A DNA stretch of 64,000 nt, taken from assembly GCF_014647115.1 (NCBI RefSeq), contig NZ_BMOO01000003.1:186001-250000 (forward strand). Reading direction: 5' to 3'. The position numbers and the translations under genes are program-made. Origin of the DNA: Halarchaeum rubridurum (lineage in GTDB: Archaea; Halobacteriota; Halobacteria; Halobacteriales; Halobacteriaceae). The notes beneath the pieces were generated by a model, which made no database searches, was not told the DNA's origin, and worked only from the letters and a program-made list of their open reading frames with translations. Shown piece by piece: positions 22,534-31,557 of the stretch; position 1 is the stretch's first letter; each line of letters begins with the position of its first letter.

Positions 22534-24675
22534 TCACTCCATCGCGTCCGCGATGGTCCCGCGGAACGCGGCGATCTCCTCGTGCCCGTAGTCGAGCGTC
22601 TCGCCGCCCACGTCGAGCGTGAGCGTCCCGCTCGCGTCGCTCGCGCCGAGCTCGACGACGTCCGCGACGCCGTCGAAGGCCGCGCGGACCGCGTCGGGGT
22701 CGGTCGTCTCGACCACGGCGCGCCCGGGCGCTTCGGAGAAGCACGCTTCGAGCGACGGCACCGAGACGTCCGCGCCGGCGTCGGCAGTGATCGTCTCCGC
22801 GAGCGCGACGGCGAGGCCGCCGTCGCTAACGTCGTGGACGGCGCTCACGTGCGCCTCGCCCGCGACGCTGGCGAGCGTCGCCACGACGTCGCCCGCGCTC
22901 TCGGACAAGTCGGGGAAGGCGTCGCTCCCGCCGAATTCGGCGAGGAGTTCGGAGCCGCCGAGCGTCGCGTCGTGGCCGCCGACGAGGAGGAGCGTGCCGT
23001 CGCCCGCGAGGGCGCTCCCGGGCGCGTCGACGCTGTCGGTCGTGCCGAGGACGGCGAGCGTCGGCGTCGGGGGAATCGGGCCGGCCTCGCTGTCGTTGTA
23101 GAGCGAGACGTTGCCGCCGACGACGGGAATCGAGAGGTCCCGACAGCCGTCCGCGAGGCCGTCGACGATGGCCCCGAAGCCGCCGTAGACGTCGGGCTTC
23201 TCGGGGTTACCGCCGTTGAGGCAGTCGACGGCGGCGACGGGCTCCGCGCCGACGGCGGCGAGGTTCGTCGCGTTCTCCACGGCGGTCGCGTACGCGCCCA
23301 GATAGGGTTCGCAGTCGGTCCAGTTCGGGTTCGCGCCCGCGGCGAGCGCCATGCCGGGCGCGTCGGCGGCCTCGACGTCCGCCGCGTCCGCGAGTTCGTG
23401 GAGGGCGAGCACCGCGCCGTCCTCCCCGGGGCGGACGGCGGTGCGCGCGCCGACCTCGTGGTCGTACTGCCGGTAGACCCAGCGCTTCGAGGCGGTGTTC
23501 GGGCTGGCGACGACGGCCTCGAAGGCCTCGTCGAGCGCGGGGAGGTCGTAGTCGGTCGGGGGCGTCTCCGGGTCGTCCATCGGGAGGTCGTTGAGCGGCG
23601 CGCCGTCCGCAAGGAACTCCGCGGGGGCGTCGACGACGACGTCACCGTCGAACTCGCAGACGTACCGGCCGTCGCCCGTCACCTCGCCGATGTCCGAACA
23701 GCCGAGGTCGTACTTCGACGCGAGGTCGGCGATGGCGTCGACGTTCTCGGGGGCGACCTCGTACACCATGCGCTCCTGGGACTCGGCGAGCAGTATCTCG
23801 GTCGCGTTCATCCCGGGCTCGCGCTGGTGGACGGCGTTCAGGTCGAGCACGCAGCCGAGGTGGCCCTTGGCGACGAGCTCGGAGGACGCGCCCCCGAGGC
23901 CGGCCGCGCCGAGGTCGCGCGCGGACTGCACGAGCCCGGCGTCGATCAGCTCCTCGTTCGCCTCGACGAGACGCTTTTCGGCGTAGGGGTCGCCGACCTG
24001 CACCGCGGGGCGGTCCTCGGTCTCGGCGTCCTCCGCGAGGTCCTCGGAGGCGAAGGACGCGCCGCCCAGACCGTCGCGGCCGGTGCTGTTGCCGACGAGC
24101 ACGAGGCGGTTGCCGGGGCGCTGGGCTTCGGCGGTGACGAGCCGGTCGGGCGAGAGGAGGCCGACGCAGGCGACGTTGACGAGCGGGTTGCCCTCGTAGC
24201 CCTCGTGGAAGGCCGTGCTCCCGCCGACGGTGGGGACGCCGATGGCGTTCCCGTAGTGGCTGATGCCCTCGACGACGCCCTCGAGGAGGTAGCGCGAGTG
24301 CTCGCGCTCGAAACCGCCGAAGTAGAGGCAGTCGGCGAGCGCGACCGGGTACGCGCCCATCGAGAGCGTGTCGCGGACGATGCCGCCGACGCCGGTCGCC
24401 GCGCCGTCGAACGGGTCGACGTACGAGGGGTGGTTGTGGGACTCGACGCCGAACGTGGCGTAGAGCCCGTCGCCCACCTCGACGACCGCGGCGTCGTCGC
24501 CGGGGCCGACGACGACGTCCTCGCTCTCCGAGTCGAAGGCGGAGAGCAGCGGCAGCGAGGAGCGATAGGCGCAGTGTTCACTCCAGAGGTTCTCGAACAG
24601 CGCGGCCTCGGCGCGCGTCGGGTCGCGACCCAGCTCCCCGACGACGCGCTCGCGGTCCGACTCGGCGAGAGTCAT
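22534..24675 (-). CDS. purL: Phosphoribosylformylglycinamidine synthase, PurL subunit
   Basis: 713 residues, the length of the small archaeal/Gram-positive PurL that works with separate PurQ (glutaminase) and PurS subunits to make FGAM from FGAR in purine synthesis. Visible motifs: an N-terminal [14 protein letters not shown], the ATP site [19 protein letters not shown] with VGGIVRD, and [14 protein letters not shown] in the C-terminal half of the AIR-synthase-like fold. PurQ and PurS are not in this window. The ATG at 24675 is supported by a TATA-like ATAAAT 28 nt upstream. Confidence 0.95.
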   Translation of the reverse strand: MTLAESDRERVVGELGRDPTRAEAALFENLWSEHCAYRSSLPLLSAFDSESEDVVVGPGDDAAVVEVGDGLYATFGVESHNHPSYVDPFDGAATGVGGIVRDTLSMGAYPVALADCLYFGGFEREHSRYLLEGVVEGISHYGNAIGVPTVGGSTAFHEGYEGNPLVNVACVGLLSPDRLVTAEAQRPGNRLVLVGNSTGRDGLGGASFASEDLAEDAETEDRPAVQVGDPYAEKRLVEANEELIDAGLVQSARDLGAAGLGGASSELVAKGHLGCVLDLNAVHQREPGMNATEILLAESQERMVYEVAPENVDAIADLASKYDLGCSDIGEVTGDGRYVCEFDGDVVVDAPAEFLADGAPLNDLPMDDPETPPTDYDLPALDEAFEAVVASPNTASKRWVYRQYDHEVGARTAVRPGEDGAVLALHELADAADVEAADAPGMALAAGANPNWTDCEPYLGAYATAVENATNLAAVGAEPVAAVDCLNGGNPEKPDVYGGFGAIVDGLADGCRDLSIPVVGGNVSLYNDSEAGPIPPTPTLAVLGTTDSVDAPGSALAGDGTLLLVGGHDATLGGSELLAEFGGSDAFPDLSESAGDVVATLASVAGEAHVSAVHDVSDGGLAVALAETITADAGADVSVPSLEACFSEAPGRAVVETTDPDAVRAAFDGVADVVELGASDASGTLTLDVGGETLDYGHEEIAAFRGTIADAME

Positions 24676-24699
24676 TCATCCCTATGGTTCGTCGGGCCG

Positions 24700-24707
24700 G
24701 ATTTATG
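24700..24707 (-). promoter_or_regulatory. TATA-like box of purL
   Basis: Minus strand CATAAATC is centred 28-29 nt before the ATG at 24675, consistent with a leaderless purL message. Confidence 0.5.
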
Positions 24708-24840
24708 CGTTTCTATATACACGGTCGTGGGTATCGCGCGGCCGACGGCGTCGCGCGCGGCGGGCGTCGCGGCGGACCGGACCCCCCGTCACGCCCCGCG
24801 GACCGGCGCGCTTTTGCCCGCCGGCCGTGAAGCGCCGCGT

Positions 24841-25524
24841 GTGCTGTCGGTCGAGCTCCACACCCACTCGTCGCACTCCTACGACGGCCGCGACCCCGTC
24901 GAGATGCTCTTAGAGCAGGCGGCGGCCGTCGGCCTCGACGCCATCGCCGTCACCGACCACGACGAGTACGAGGCGAGCGCCCGCGCGGCCGAACTCGCCC
25001 CCGACTACGGGCTCATCGGTATCCCCGGGATGGAGGTGACGAGCGCCGCCGGCCACGTCCTCGCGCTCGGCATCCGCGAACCCGTCCCCATCGGTCGCCC
25101 CTTCACCGAGACGCTCGACGCGATCCGCGACGCCGGCGGCATCGCCGTCGTCCCCCACCCCTTCCAGGGGTCGCGCAGCGGCGTCGCCCCCCACGTTACC
25201 GACGCGGAGCTCGCCTCGGCGGACGCCATCGAGGTCTACAACTCCCGGCTCCTCACGGGGCGCGCGAACCGGAAGGCCGAGTCGTTCGCCCGCGAGCGCG
25301 GCCTCCCGATGACCGCCGGCTCCGACGCCCACATCGCCGAGATGGTCGGGCAAGCCGTGACGCGCGTCGACGCCGAGCGCGCCGACCTCGACGCGATACT
25401 CGACGCGATTCGGGACGGCCGCACGAGCGTCGAGGGCCGCCGGACGCCGTGGCACGTCAGCTTCCGGCAGGCCGCGGGTGGCGCGAAACGCCGCGTGAAA
25501 AACCGCCTCCGCGAGTTCTTCTGA
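24841..25524 (+). CDS. PHP-domain phosphoesterase
   Basis: 227 residues with ELHTHSSHSYDGRDPVEMLL, VTDHDEYEASARA, PGMEVTSAAGHVLALG, VVPHPFQGSRSG and TAGSDAHI, which are the PHP metal-ligand motifs in order. It is a paralogue of the protein at 8984-9733. The GTG start is supported by a TATA-like GCTTTTGC about 28 nt upstream. A much longer open frame through purL on the opposite strand is ignored. The substrate is unknown. Confidence 0.88.
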   Translation: MLSVELHTHSSHSYDGRDPVEMLLEQAAAVGLDAIAVTDHDEYEASARAAELAPDYGLIGIPGMEVTSAAGHVLALGIREPVPIGRPFTETLDAIRDAGGIAVVPHPFQGSRSGVAPHVTDAELASADAIEVYNSRLLTGRANRKAESFARERGLPMTAGSDAHIAEMVGQAVTRVDAERADLDAILDAIRDGRTSVEGRRTPWHVSFRQAAGGAKRRVKNRLREFF

Positions 25525-25561
25525 GAAGGGGACCTGCGTCCCGCGCGACCCGACGGCCGCG

Positions 25562-26032
25562 TCAGCGGCCGTCGACGGCCTCGATGGCCTCGATTCCGAT
25601 GCGCTCGACCTCCTCGCCGACGTCCGCGTCTTCGAGGTCCGCGGGCGTGAACCACTCCCAGTGTTCGGGGTCGCGCTCGTCGCCGTCCGGGTCGATGGCG
25701 CGCGAGTCGACCGCCGCGAAGTAGACGAAGTCCACGTGCTGGTGGCCGACCTCGCCGCCCTCGTAGGCGTGGATGTCCTCCAGCAACAGGTGTTCGGGCT
25801 GGGGGAGCGAGCGGACGACGCCGGTCTCGATGTCGGGGTCGGCGAGCAGGAGCGTCGGGTCGAGGCCGGTCTCCTCGCGGACCTCGCGCTCGGCGGCGCG
25901 GTGCGGGAGTTCGTCGCGCTCGACGTGGCCGCCCGGCGGGAGCCAGAGGCCGAGGCGGTCGTGCTCGTGGAGTGCCGTCGCGCCGTCGGCGACGACGTAG
26001 ACGGTCGCGGTGTAGTGGTGGGTGGTCTCCAT
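25562..26032 (-). CDS. NUDIX hydrolase
   Basis: 156 residues. The NUDIX box is complete: GGHVERDELPHRAAEREVREETG within the GX5EX7REXXEEXG pattern. The enzyme should hydrolyse a nucleoside diphosphate linked to another moiety, with Mg2+. The surrounding HQHVDFVYFAAVDS and EWFTPADL segments are common to haloarchaeal NUDIX proteins. The ATG at 26032 (METTHHY) is preferred over one four codons earlier. The substrate is unknown. Confidence 0.87.
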   Translation of the reverse strand: METTHHYTATVYVVADGATALHEHDRLGLWLPPGGHVERDELPHRAAEREVREETGLDPTLLLADPDIETGVVRSLPQPEHLLLEDIHAYEGGEVGHQHVDFVYFAAVDSRAIDPDGDERDPEHWEWFTPADLEDADVGEEVERIGIEAIEAVDGR

Positions 26033-26120
26033 ACGACCACGCACCGGCGCGCCGGCCTAACGTCTGTCGGGGCGAGTGGGAACAGACGGTGAAAGACGGA
26101 GCGCCCGCTAAAAGGAAGAC

Positions 26121-27107
26121 CTACGCCTCGACGGGGATGTCGTCCTGCGCTTCGAGGAGTTCGTGGTAGCGGTTGCGTATCGTCACTTCGCTGATGTTCG
26201 CCACCTCGCTCACCCGGTTCTGCGTGACGCGGTCGTTCGTGAGGAGACCGGCGGCGTAGACGGCGGCGGCGGCGAGGCCGACCGGCGACTTGCCCGAGTA
26301 GATTCCCTCGCGCTTCGCGGATTCGAGGAGGTCGCGGGCCTGGCGTTCGACCTCGTCGCCGAGGTCGAGATCGCTGACGAAGCGCGGGACGTAGCTCGTC
26401 GGGTCCGCGGGGGCGACTTCGAGGCTGAGTTCGCGGACGACGTAGCGATACGTGCGGGCGATCTCGTCTTTGTCGACGCGGGAGACGTTCGTCACCTCGT
26501 CGAGCGAGCGCGGCGTGCTCGCCTGCCGGGCGGCCGCGTAGAGTGCGGCGGTGGCGACGCCCTCGATGGAGCGCCCGGGGAGGAGGTCCTCGTCGAGCGC
26601 GCGGCGATAGATGACCGACGCCGTCTCACGGACGTTCTTCGGGAGGCCGAGGGCGCTCGCCATGCGCTCGATCTCGCCGAGCGCCTGCTTGAGGTTCCGC
26701 TCCTTCGAGTCCCGCGTGCGGAAGCGCTCGTTCCAGGTGCGCAGGCGCTGCATCTTCTGACGCTGGCGACTCGACAGCGAGTTGCCGTAGGCGTCCTTGT
26801 CCTGCCAGCCGATGTTGGTCGAGAGCCCCTTGTCGTGCATCATGTTCGTCGTCGGGGCTCCGACGCGCGATTTCTGGTCCTTCTCCTGGCTGTTGAACGC
26901 CCGCCATTCGGGCCCGCGGTCGATCTCGTCCTCGTCGACGACGAGGCCGCAGTCCTCACAGACGGTCTCGCCGTGGGACTCATCGACGACGAGGTTGCCG
27001 CCGCACTCCGGACAGACGAGCTCCTCGTCGGCCGCGGATTCCCGCTCCTGTTCCTCCTCCGATTGCGCCGGCCGTCGCTCTCGTCGTCGTGTGCGTGAGT
27101 CACTCAT
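26121..27107 (-). CDS. tfb: Transcription initiation factor TFB
   Basis: 328 residues with all TFB parts. The zinc ribbon is near residues 30-60 (CPECGG, CEDCGLV), the B-reader/linker GPEWRAFNSQEK through RVGAPTTNMMHDKGL, and two cyclin-like repeats follow (about 130-220 and 225-325), each with the helix patterns that bind TBP and the BRE (VRETASVIYRRALD, KSPVGLAAAAVYAA). Haloarchaea carry several TFBs with overlapping regulons; which one this is cannot be told. No TATA-like box lies at the normal distance, so the mRNA may have a leader. Confidence 0.95.
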   Translation of the reverse strand: MSDSRTRRRERRPAQSEEEQERESAADEELVCPECGGNLVVDESHGETVCEDCGLVVDEDEIDRGPEWRAFNSQEKDQKSRVGAPTTNMMHDKGLSTNIGWQDKDAYGNSLSSRQRQKMQRLRTWNERFRTRDSKERNLKQALGEIERMASALGLPKNVRETASVIYRRALDEDLLPGRSIEGVATAALYAAARQASTPRSLDEVTNVSRVDKDEIARTYRYVVRELSLEVAPADPTSYVPRFVSDLDLGDEVERQARDLLESAKREGIYSGKSPVGLAAAAVYAAGLLTNDRVTQNRVSEVANISEVTIRNRYHELLEAQDDIPVEA

Positions 27108-27274
27108 AGTGGATATCGAGGTGGTCGCTGGTCCCGCCGCCGGACGGGCCGTGATTCACTAGTGTGTGGTGCGGAGTCGGCATAAGCTTGATGACCGTTC
27201 GTGGCCCGTACTGCCGGGACTCGGGGCGTCGCGTCTTCCGAAACCCTTAGACGAACGCGGGACGCAGGGCGACC

Positions 27275-27553
27275 ATGAGCGATTCGACCGTCGACGCCGA
27301 CGAGGTCCGGCACGTCGCGGACCTCGCCCGCGTGGACCTCGACGACGAGGACGTCGGACGGTACGCCGACCAGTTCGCGGACATCCTCGACCACTTCGAG
27401 ACCCTGGAGGAGGTCCCGGACGTCGAGGCCGAACCCGAGCTCGTGAACGTCATGCGCCCCGACGAGGTCGAAGAGAGCCTCGACCAGGACGAAGCGCTGG
27501 AGAACGCCCCGGAGACGGAGGACGGCTTCTTCAAGGGGCCGAAGGTGTCGTAG
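27275..27553 (+). CDS. gatC: Asp-tRNA(Asn)/Glu-tRNA(Gln) amidotransferase subunit GatC
   Basis: 92 residues, the short helical subunit that wraps around GatA (VRHVADLARVDLDDEDV, FADILDHFETLEEV, NVMRPDEVEESLDQDEAL). The ATG has a TATA-like CCTTAGAC 28 nt upstream. The stop is directly followed by the gatA ATG. GatB is not nearby, as is common in haloarchaea. Confidence 0.93.
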   Translation: MSDSTVDADEVRHVADLARVDLDDEDVGRYADQFADILDHFETLEEVPDVEAEPELVNVMRPDEVEESLDQDEALENAPETEDGFFKGPKVS

Positions 27554-28831
27554 ATGGCGGACGCACACAACGCCTTCGTCACCGAGGAGACCATCGAGGG
27601 CGCGGATTCGGGGCCGCTCGCGGGCGCGACGGTCGCCGTCAAGGACAACATCTCGACGGAGGGCGTCCGCACCACCTGCGGCTCGGAGATGCTCGCGGAG
27701 TACGTGCCGCCCTACGACGCGACGGTCGTCTCGCGGCTGACGGACGCGGGCGCGACCATCGTCGGCAAGACGAACATGGACGAGTTCGGGATGGGGACGA
27801 CGACCGAGACGTCCGCGTTCGGCGCGACGACGAACCCCGTCGACGAGGAGCGCGTCCCCGGCGGCTCCTCGGGCGGGAGCGCCGCGGCCGTCGCCGCGGG
27901 CGACGCCGACTACGCGCTCGGGAGCGACACCGGGGGGTCCGTCCGCTGTCCCGCCGCCTTCTGCGGCGTCGTCGGCATCAAGCCCACCTACGGCCTCGTT
28001 TCGAGGTACGGCCTCGTCGCGTACGCGAACAGCCTCGAACAGATCGGCCCGCTCGCCCCGACCGTCGAGGGCGCGGCCGAACTCCTCGACGTCATCGCCG
28101 GCCCGGACGAGCACGACGCGACGACGCGCGACGCGGGCGCGGGGAGCGACTACGCGGCCGCCGCGAACGGCGACGTCGACGGCCTCACCGTCGGCGTCCC
28201 GACCGAGCTCGTCGAGGGCGCGGACGACGAGGTCCGGGCGGTCTTCGAGGACGCCCTCGACGCCTACCGCGACGCCGGGGCCGAAATCGAGGAGGTCAGT
28301 CTCCCCTCCGTCGAGTACGGCGTCGCCGCCTACTACGTCATCGCCATGTCCGAGGCCTCCTCGAACCTCGCGCGCTTCGACGGCGTGCGCTACGGCGAGT
28401 CCGGCGGCTTCGAGGGCAACTGGAACGAGTCGTTCGCCGAGACGCGCGCCGAGAACCTCGGCGACGAGGTGAAACGCCGCATCCTCCTCGGGACGTACGC
28501 CCTCTCCGCGGGCTACCACGACAAGTACTACAAGCAGGCCCAGGAGGCCCGCGCGTGGGTCCGCCAGGACTTCGAGGGCGCGTTCGAGGACGTCGACGTC
28601 CTCGCCACGCCGACGATGCCCGTCCTCCCGCCGAAGCTCGGCGAGAGCGTCGACGACCCCCTCCAGATGTACCTCATGGACGCCAACACCGTCCCCGTGA
28701 ACCTCGCCAACCTCCCCGCCATCAGCGTCCCCGCCGGCGAGTCCAGTGAGGGCCTCCCGGTCGGCCTCCAGCTCGTCGGCCCGACGTTCGGCGAGGAGAC
28801 GATCATCGACGCGGCGGCGCTGCTGGGCTAG
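27554..28831 (+). CDS. gatA: Asp-tRNA(Asn)/Glu-tRNA(Gln) amidotransferase subunit GatA
   Basis: 425 residues, an amidase-signature enzyme that releases ammonia from glutamine for transamidation of Asp-tRNA(Asn) or Glu-tRNA(Gln). The catalytic Lys-Ser-Ser triad is visible as VAVKDN (K30), GGSSGGSAAAVAAG (S105) and SDTGGSVRCPAAF (S129). The length is slightly short of the bacterial enzyme (about 480) but usual for archaeal GatA. Its last 10 codons and stop belong to a 123-bp unit that is repeated immediately downstream. Confidence 0.95.
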   Translation: MADAHNAFVTEETIEGADSGPLAGATVAVKDNISTEGVRTTCGSEMLAEYVPPYDATVVSRLTDAGATIVGKTNMDEFGMGTTTETSAFGATTNPVDEERVPGGSSGGSAAAVAAGDADYALGSDTGGSVRCPAAFCGVVGIKPTYGLVSRYGLVAYANSLEQIGPLAPTVEGAAELLDVIAGPDEHDATTRDAGAGSDYAAAANGDVDGLTVGVPTELVEGADDEVRAVFEDALDAYRDAGAEIEEVSLPSVEYGVAAYYVIAMSEASSNLARFDGVRYGESGGFEGNWNESFAETRAENLGDEVKRRILLGTYALSAGYHDKYYKQAQEARAWVRQDFEGAFEDVDVLATPTMPVLPPKLGESVDDPLQMYLMDANTVPVNLANLPAISVPAGESSEGLPVGLQLVGPTFGEETIIDAAALLG

Positions 28832-28924
28832 AGTCTCGACCGCTCGACGACGTCGAGCGGGGTTTTTCAGGCGTGTTTTTGCACCGAGTGGTTGCCTCCG
28901 GCAACCCGAGGTGGAAAAAGATGC
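28802..28924 (+). repeat. 123-bp tandem repeat, copy 1 (includes gatA 3' end)
   Basis: The unit starts 30 bases before the end of gatA and continues through the stop, an 8-bp hairpin with T5 tract, and a second hairpin (GGTTGCC-tcc-GGCAACC, 28890-28906). It is directly followed by copy 2 at 28925-29047; I count six mismatches, all clustered in the second half. The second hairpin is perfect here. Confidence 0.9.
28840..28867 (+). terminator. gatA terminator hairpin with T-tract
   Basis: CCGCTCGA-cgacg-TCGAGCGG forms an 8-bp stem with a 5-nt loop and is followed by GG and TTTTT. This is an intrinsic-type terminator placed 9 nt after the gatA stop. Confidence 0.75.
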
Positions 28925-29047
28925 ATCATCGACGCGGCGGCGCTGCTGGGCTAGAGTCTCGACCGCTCGACGACGTCGAGCGGGGTTTTTCAGGCGTGTT
29001 TGTGCGCCGAGCGGCCGCTTCCGGCAACCCGAGGTGGAAAAAGATGC
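28925..29047 (+). repeat. 123-bp tandem repeat, copy 2
   Basis: Direct tandem copy of 28802-28924, repeating the last codons and stop of gatA, the terminator hairpin and the second stem region. In this copy the second hairpin is changed (GGCCGCTTCCGGCAACC), losing two pairs, and a GCGGCCGC sequence is created. The duplicated end of gatA has no start and is not expressed as far as can be seen. Confidence 0.9.
28963..28990 (+). terminator. Duplicated gatA terminator
   Basis: Identical stem-loop and T5 tract to 28840-28867, within the second repeat copy. The two terminators in series lie before the SLC13 gene. Confidence 0.65.
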
Positions 29048-29116
29048 GTAAGCGCGGCATAACGTACGCAGAGGCTACCCGGAACCGCTTTGAGGGAGGG
29101 AGACGACTACCGGCGT

Positions 29117-31006
29117 ATGGCGATTACGCCCCTCTTAGCGCAAGCCGGGTCCGTGCCGCCGGTCACGACGGAGATGCTCGTCGTGTTCGGCGTCGTCCTG
29201 CTCGCGCTCTTCCTCTTCGTCACCGAACTCCTCCCCATCGACGTGACGGCGATCCTCGTGATGGTGCTCCTGACCGTCCTCCCGTGGACGGAGGTGTCCG
29301 TCGCCGAAGGCATCTCGGGATTCTCCAGCACGGCGACCATCGCGGTGTTGGCGATGCTCATCCTCTCGACGGGCGTCAACCGCACGGGCGTCGTCCAGAT
29401 CATCGGGCGGAAGATGGCGGCGTTCGCGGGCGACAGCCAGCCCAAGCAGCTCGCGGCGACCATCGGCGTCGCGGGCCCCGTCTCCGGGTTCATCAACAAC
29501 ACGCCGGTCGTCGCCATCCTCGTGCCCGTCATCTCCGACCTCGCGCACACGGGCAAGACCTCGCCGTCGAAGCTCCTCCTCCCGCTCTCCTACGCCTCGA
29601 TGTTCGGCGGGATGCTCACGCTCATCGGGACGTCGACGAACCTCCTGGCCTCCAGCGTCGCCGAGCGACTCATCGGTCGGGGGTTCTCGATGTTCACGTT
29701 CACCGGCCTCGGGCTCGTCGTCCTCGTCGCCGGGACGGCCTACCTGATGACGGTCGGTCAGCGGCTCATTCCGGAGCGCGTCCCCGCCCGCGAGGACTAC
29801 ATGGACGAGTACGAACTGCAGGACTACGTGACGGAGGTCGTCGTCCGCGACGACGCGCCCGTCGCGGGCAAGACCGTCCAGGACGCCATCGACGAGGCGC
29901 GCTTCGACGCGGACATCCTCCAAATCGTCCGGGACGGCGAGACCTACTTCGAGGGGATCGCCAGCAAGCGCATCCGTTCGGGCGACATCCTCACGATCCG
30001 CACGGACCGCGAGACGCTGGCGAGCCTCCGCGAGCTCGACGGCCTCGACCTCGTCGGGACGCCGCCGACGGACGAGGAACTGGAAGCCGACGCGGACGCC
30101 CAGACGCTCGTCGAAATCGTCATCCAGTCCGGCTCCAGCCTGCTCGGCGAGACGCTCACCACCTCCTCGTTCCGCCAGCGCTACGACGCGAGCGTGCTTG
30201 CGTTCCGCTCGGGCGGGGAGACGATTCGCTCGCGCCTCGACGACGTCGAACTCCGCGTGGGCGACACGCTCCTCGTGCAGGCCCCCACGGACAGCATCGA
30301 CCGGCTCTCGACGAACTCGGACTTCATCGTCGCCCACGAGTCCGAGACGCCGAACTACCGAACGGAGAAGATTCCGTGGGCCGTCGCCATCGTCCTCGGC
30401 GTCGTCGGCCTCGTCGGCGTCCCGTGGGGGGCGCTCGCGGCCGTCACGGGCGTCGAGGCGCTCGCCGCGCTCGACTTCAGCATCGTGCAGACGGCGCTCG
30501 CGGGCGTCGTCGCCATGGCCGTCACGGGCGTCATCAAGCCCGGCGAGATGTACGAGGGCGTCGACTGGAGCGTCATCTTCCTCCTCGCGGGCGTCATCCC
30601 GCTCGGCATCGCGCTCGAACAGACGGGCGCGGCGACGTTCCTCGGCTCACTCGTCGGCCTCACCGGGCAGTTCCTCCCCGTCATCGGCGTCCTCTGGGTG
30701 TTCTACATCGTGACGGGGCTCGTGACGAACGTCATCTCGAACAACGCGAGCGTCGTGTTGATGATTCCCGTCGCGGTCGAGACGGCCCACGAGGTCGGCG
30801 GGAGCCCGTTCGCGTTCATCCTCGCGGTCACGTTCGCGGCCTCGACGGCGTTCATGACGCCCGTCGGCTACCAGACGAACCTCTTCGTCTACGGCCCCGG
30901 CGGCTACAAGTTCTCGGACTACGCCCGCGTCGGCGGGCCGCTCCAGTTGCTCCTCTCCGTCGTGACGACGGTGGGCATCGCGTTCTTCTGGGGGCTCACG
31001 CCCTGA
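29117..31006 (+). CDS. SLC13-family permease with internal RCK_C (TrkA-C) domains
   Basis: 629 residues. Two membrane halves (about residues 20-210 and 425-629) flank a soluble middle with two TrkA-C-like domains (VTEVVVRDDAPVAGKTVQDA, and LVEIVIQSGSSLLGETL...VLAFRSGG). The helix-hairpin motifs PVSGFINNTPVVAIL and TNVISNNASVVLMIPVA, with SMFGGMLTLIGTSTN, match the DASS/SLC13 carriers. Members of this architecture are annotated as sulfate, citrate or dicarboxylate transporters; the substrate is not evident. The ATG at 29117 is preferred, with a CGCTTTGAG box 28 nt upstream. Confidence 0.87.
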   Translation: MAITPLLAQAGSVPPVTTEMLVVFGVVLLALFLFVTELLPIDVTAILVMVLLTVLPWTEVSVAEGISGFSSTATIAVLAMLILSTGVNRTGVVQIIGRKMAAFAGDSQPKQLAATIGVAGPVSGFINNTPVVAILVPVISDLAHTGKTSPSKLLLPLSYASMFGGMLTLIGTSTNLLASSVAERLIGRGFSMFTFTGLGLVVLVAGTAYLMTVGQRLIPERVPAREDYMDEYELQDYVTEVVVRDDAPVAGKTVQDAIDEARFDADILQIVRDGETYFEGIASKRIRSGDILTIRTDRETLASLRELDGLDLVGTPPTDEELEADADAQTLVEIVIQSGSSLLGETLTTSSFRQRYDASVLAFRSGGETIRSRLDDVELRVGDTLLVQAPTDSIDRLSTNSDFIVAHESETPNYRTEKIPWAVAIVLGVVGLVGVPWGALAAVTGVEALAALDFSIVQTALAGVVAMAVTGVIKPGEMYEGVDWSVIFLLAGVIPLGIALEQTGAATFLGSLVGLTGQFLPVIGVLWVFYIVTGLVTNVISNNASVVLMIPVAVETAHEVGGSPFAFILAVTFAASTAFMTPVGYQTNLFVYGPGGYKFSDYARVGGPLQLLLSVVTTVGIAFFWGLTP

Positions 31007-31092
31007 GGTGAGGAGGACAGCGCGGCGTCGGCACGCGACGTCACTCGGCGGCGAAAAAATCGAACGAAGCGGGTCGCGTTCGGACGGCTATC

Positions 31093-31485
31093 TCACTCCT
31101 CGGGCGGCGCGCCCGCCTCCTCCTCGGGGATTACGGGGTCCTCGTAGACGAGGTTCATGATCCACTGGGAGAAGGCGTCGCCGCGGGCGTCGACCTCCTC
31201 CTCGCCGACGAACGGCGAGAGCATGTCGCCGGCCATCAAGAGCGAGAAGTCGAGTTCCTCGTCCTTGATGATCGGCGTGATGAGGTAGGTCGTGTTGCCG
31301 GCGTGGACGGCGTCCTCGCGCTCGACGTACCCCTTCTCCTCCAGTTTCTTTGCGATTCGACTCCCCTTACGCGAGGAGACGTCGAGTGCCTTCCAGAACT
31401 CGCTCTGGTAAATCTTCCCCTGCTCGCGGACCAGTTCGAGGGCGCGCGCCTCGTCCTCGGAGAGGTCCTCTGCCTCGGCGCTCAT
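31093..31485 (-). CDS. MarR/DUF7343-type winged-helix protein
   Basis: 130 residues. RALELVREQGKIYQSEFWKAL, then SSRKGSRIAKKLEEKGYVERE and a wing HAGNTTYLITP form a winged helix of the type seen in haloarchaeal DUF7343-like regulators. The C-terminal acidic part (LLMAGDMLSPFVGEEE, QWIMNLVYEDP) is unassigned. A strong TATA-like GGTTTAAAT is 28 nt before the ATG. It stands alone, so no target is suggested. Confidence 0.8.
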   Translation of the reverse strand: MSAEAEDLSEDEARALELVREQGKIYQSEFWKALDVSSRKGSRIAKKLEEKGYVEREDAVHAGNTTYLITPIIKDEELDFSLLMAGDMLSPFVGEEEVDARGDAFSQWIMNLVYEDPVIPEEEAGAPPEE

Positions 31486-31510
31486 ACTCCAATACGCCGG
31501 CCGCGAACGG

Positions 31511-31516
31511 TTTAAA
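31511..31516 (-). promoter_or_regulatory. TATA box of the gene at 31093-31485
   Basis: TTTAAA, palindromic, centred 28 nt before the ATG at 31485. One of the clearest promoters in the window. Confidence 0.6.
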
Positions 31517-31557
31517 TGTGACCGTCCGCTCGCGGGTCGCCGGTGTCGGCCCGCACG

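Noticed and set aside
22339-24840. Long plus-strand open frame opposite purL, joined to the PHP gene
   Set aside because: Low-complexity Arg/Gly/Val composition and antisense to a complete purL; the PHP protein has its own TATA box and GTG start at 24841.
28873-29116. Reading frame through the 123-bp repeats that would lengthen the SLC13 protein or form a small repeat protein
   Set aside because: The frame is out of phase with the carrier and lacks a plausible start; the repeats contain terminators and look non-coding.
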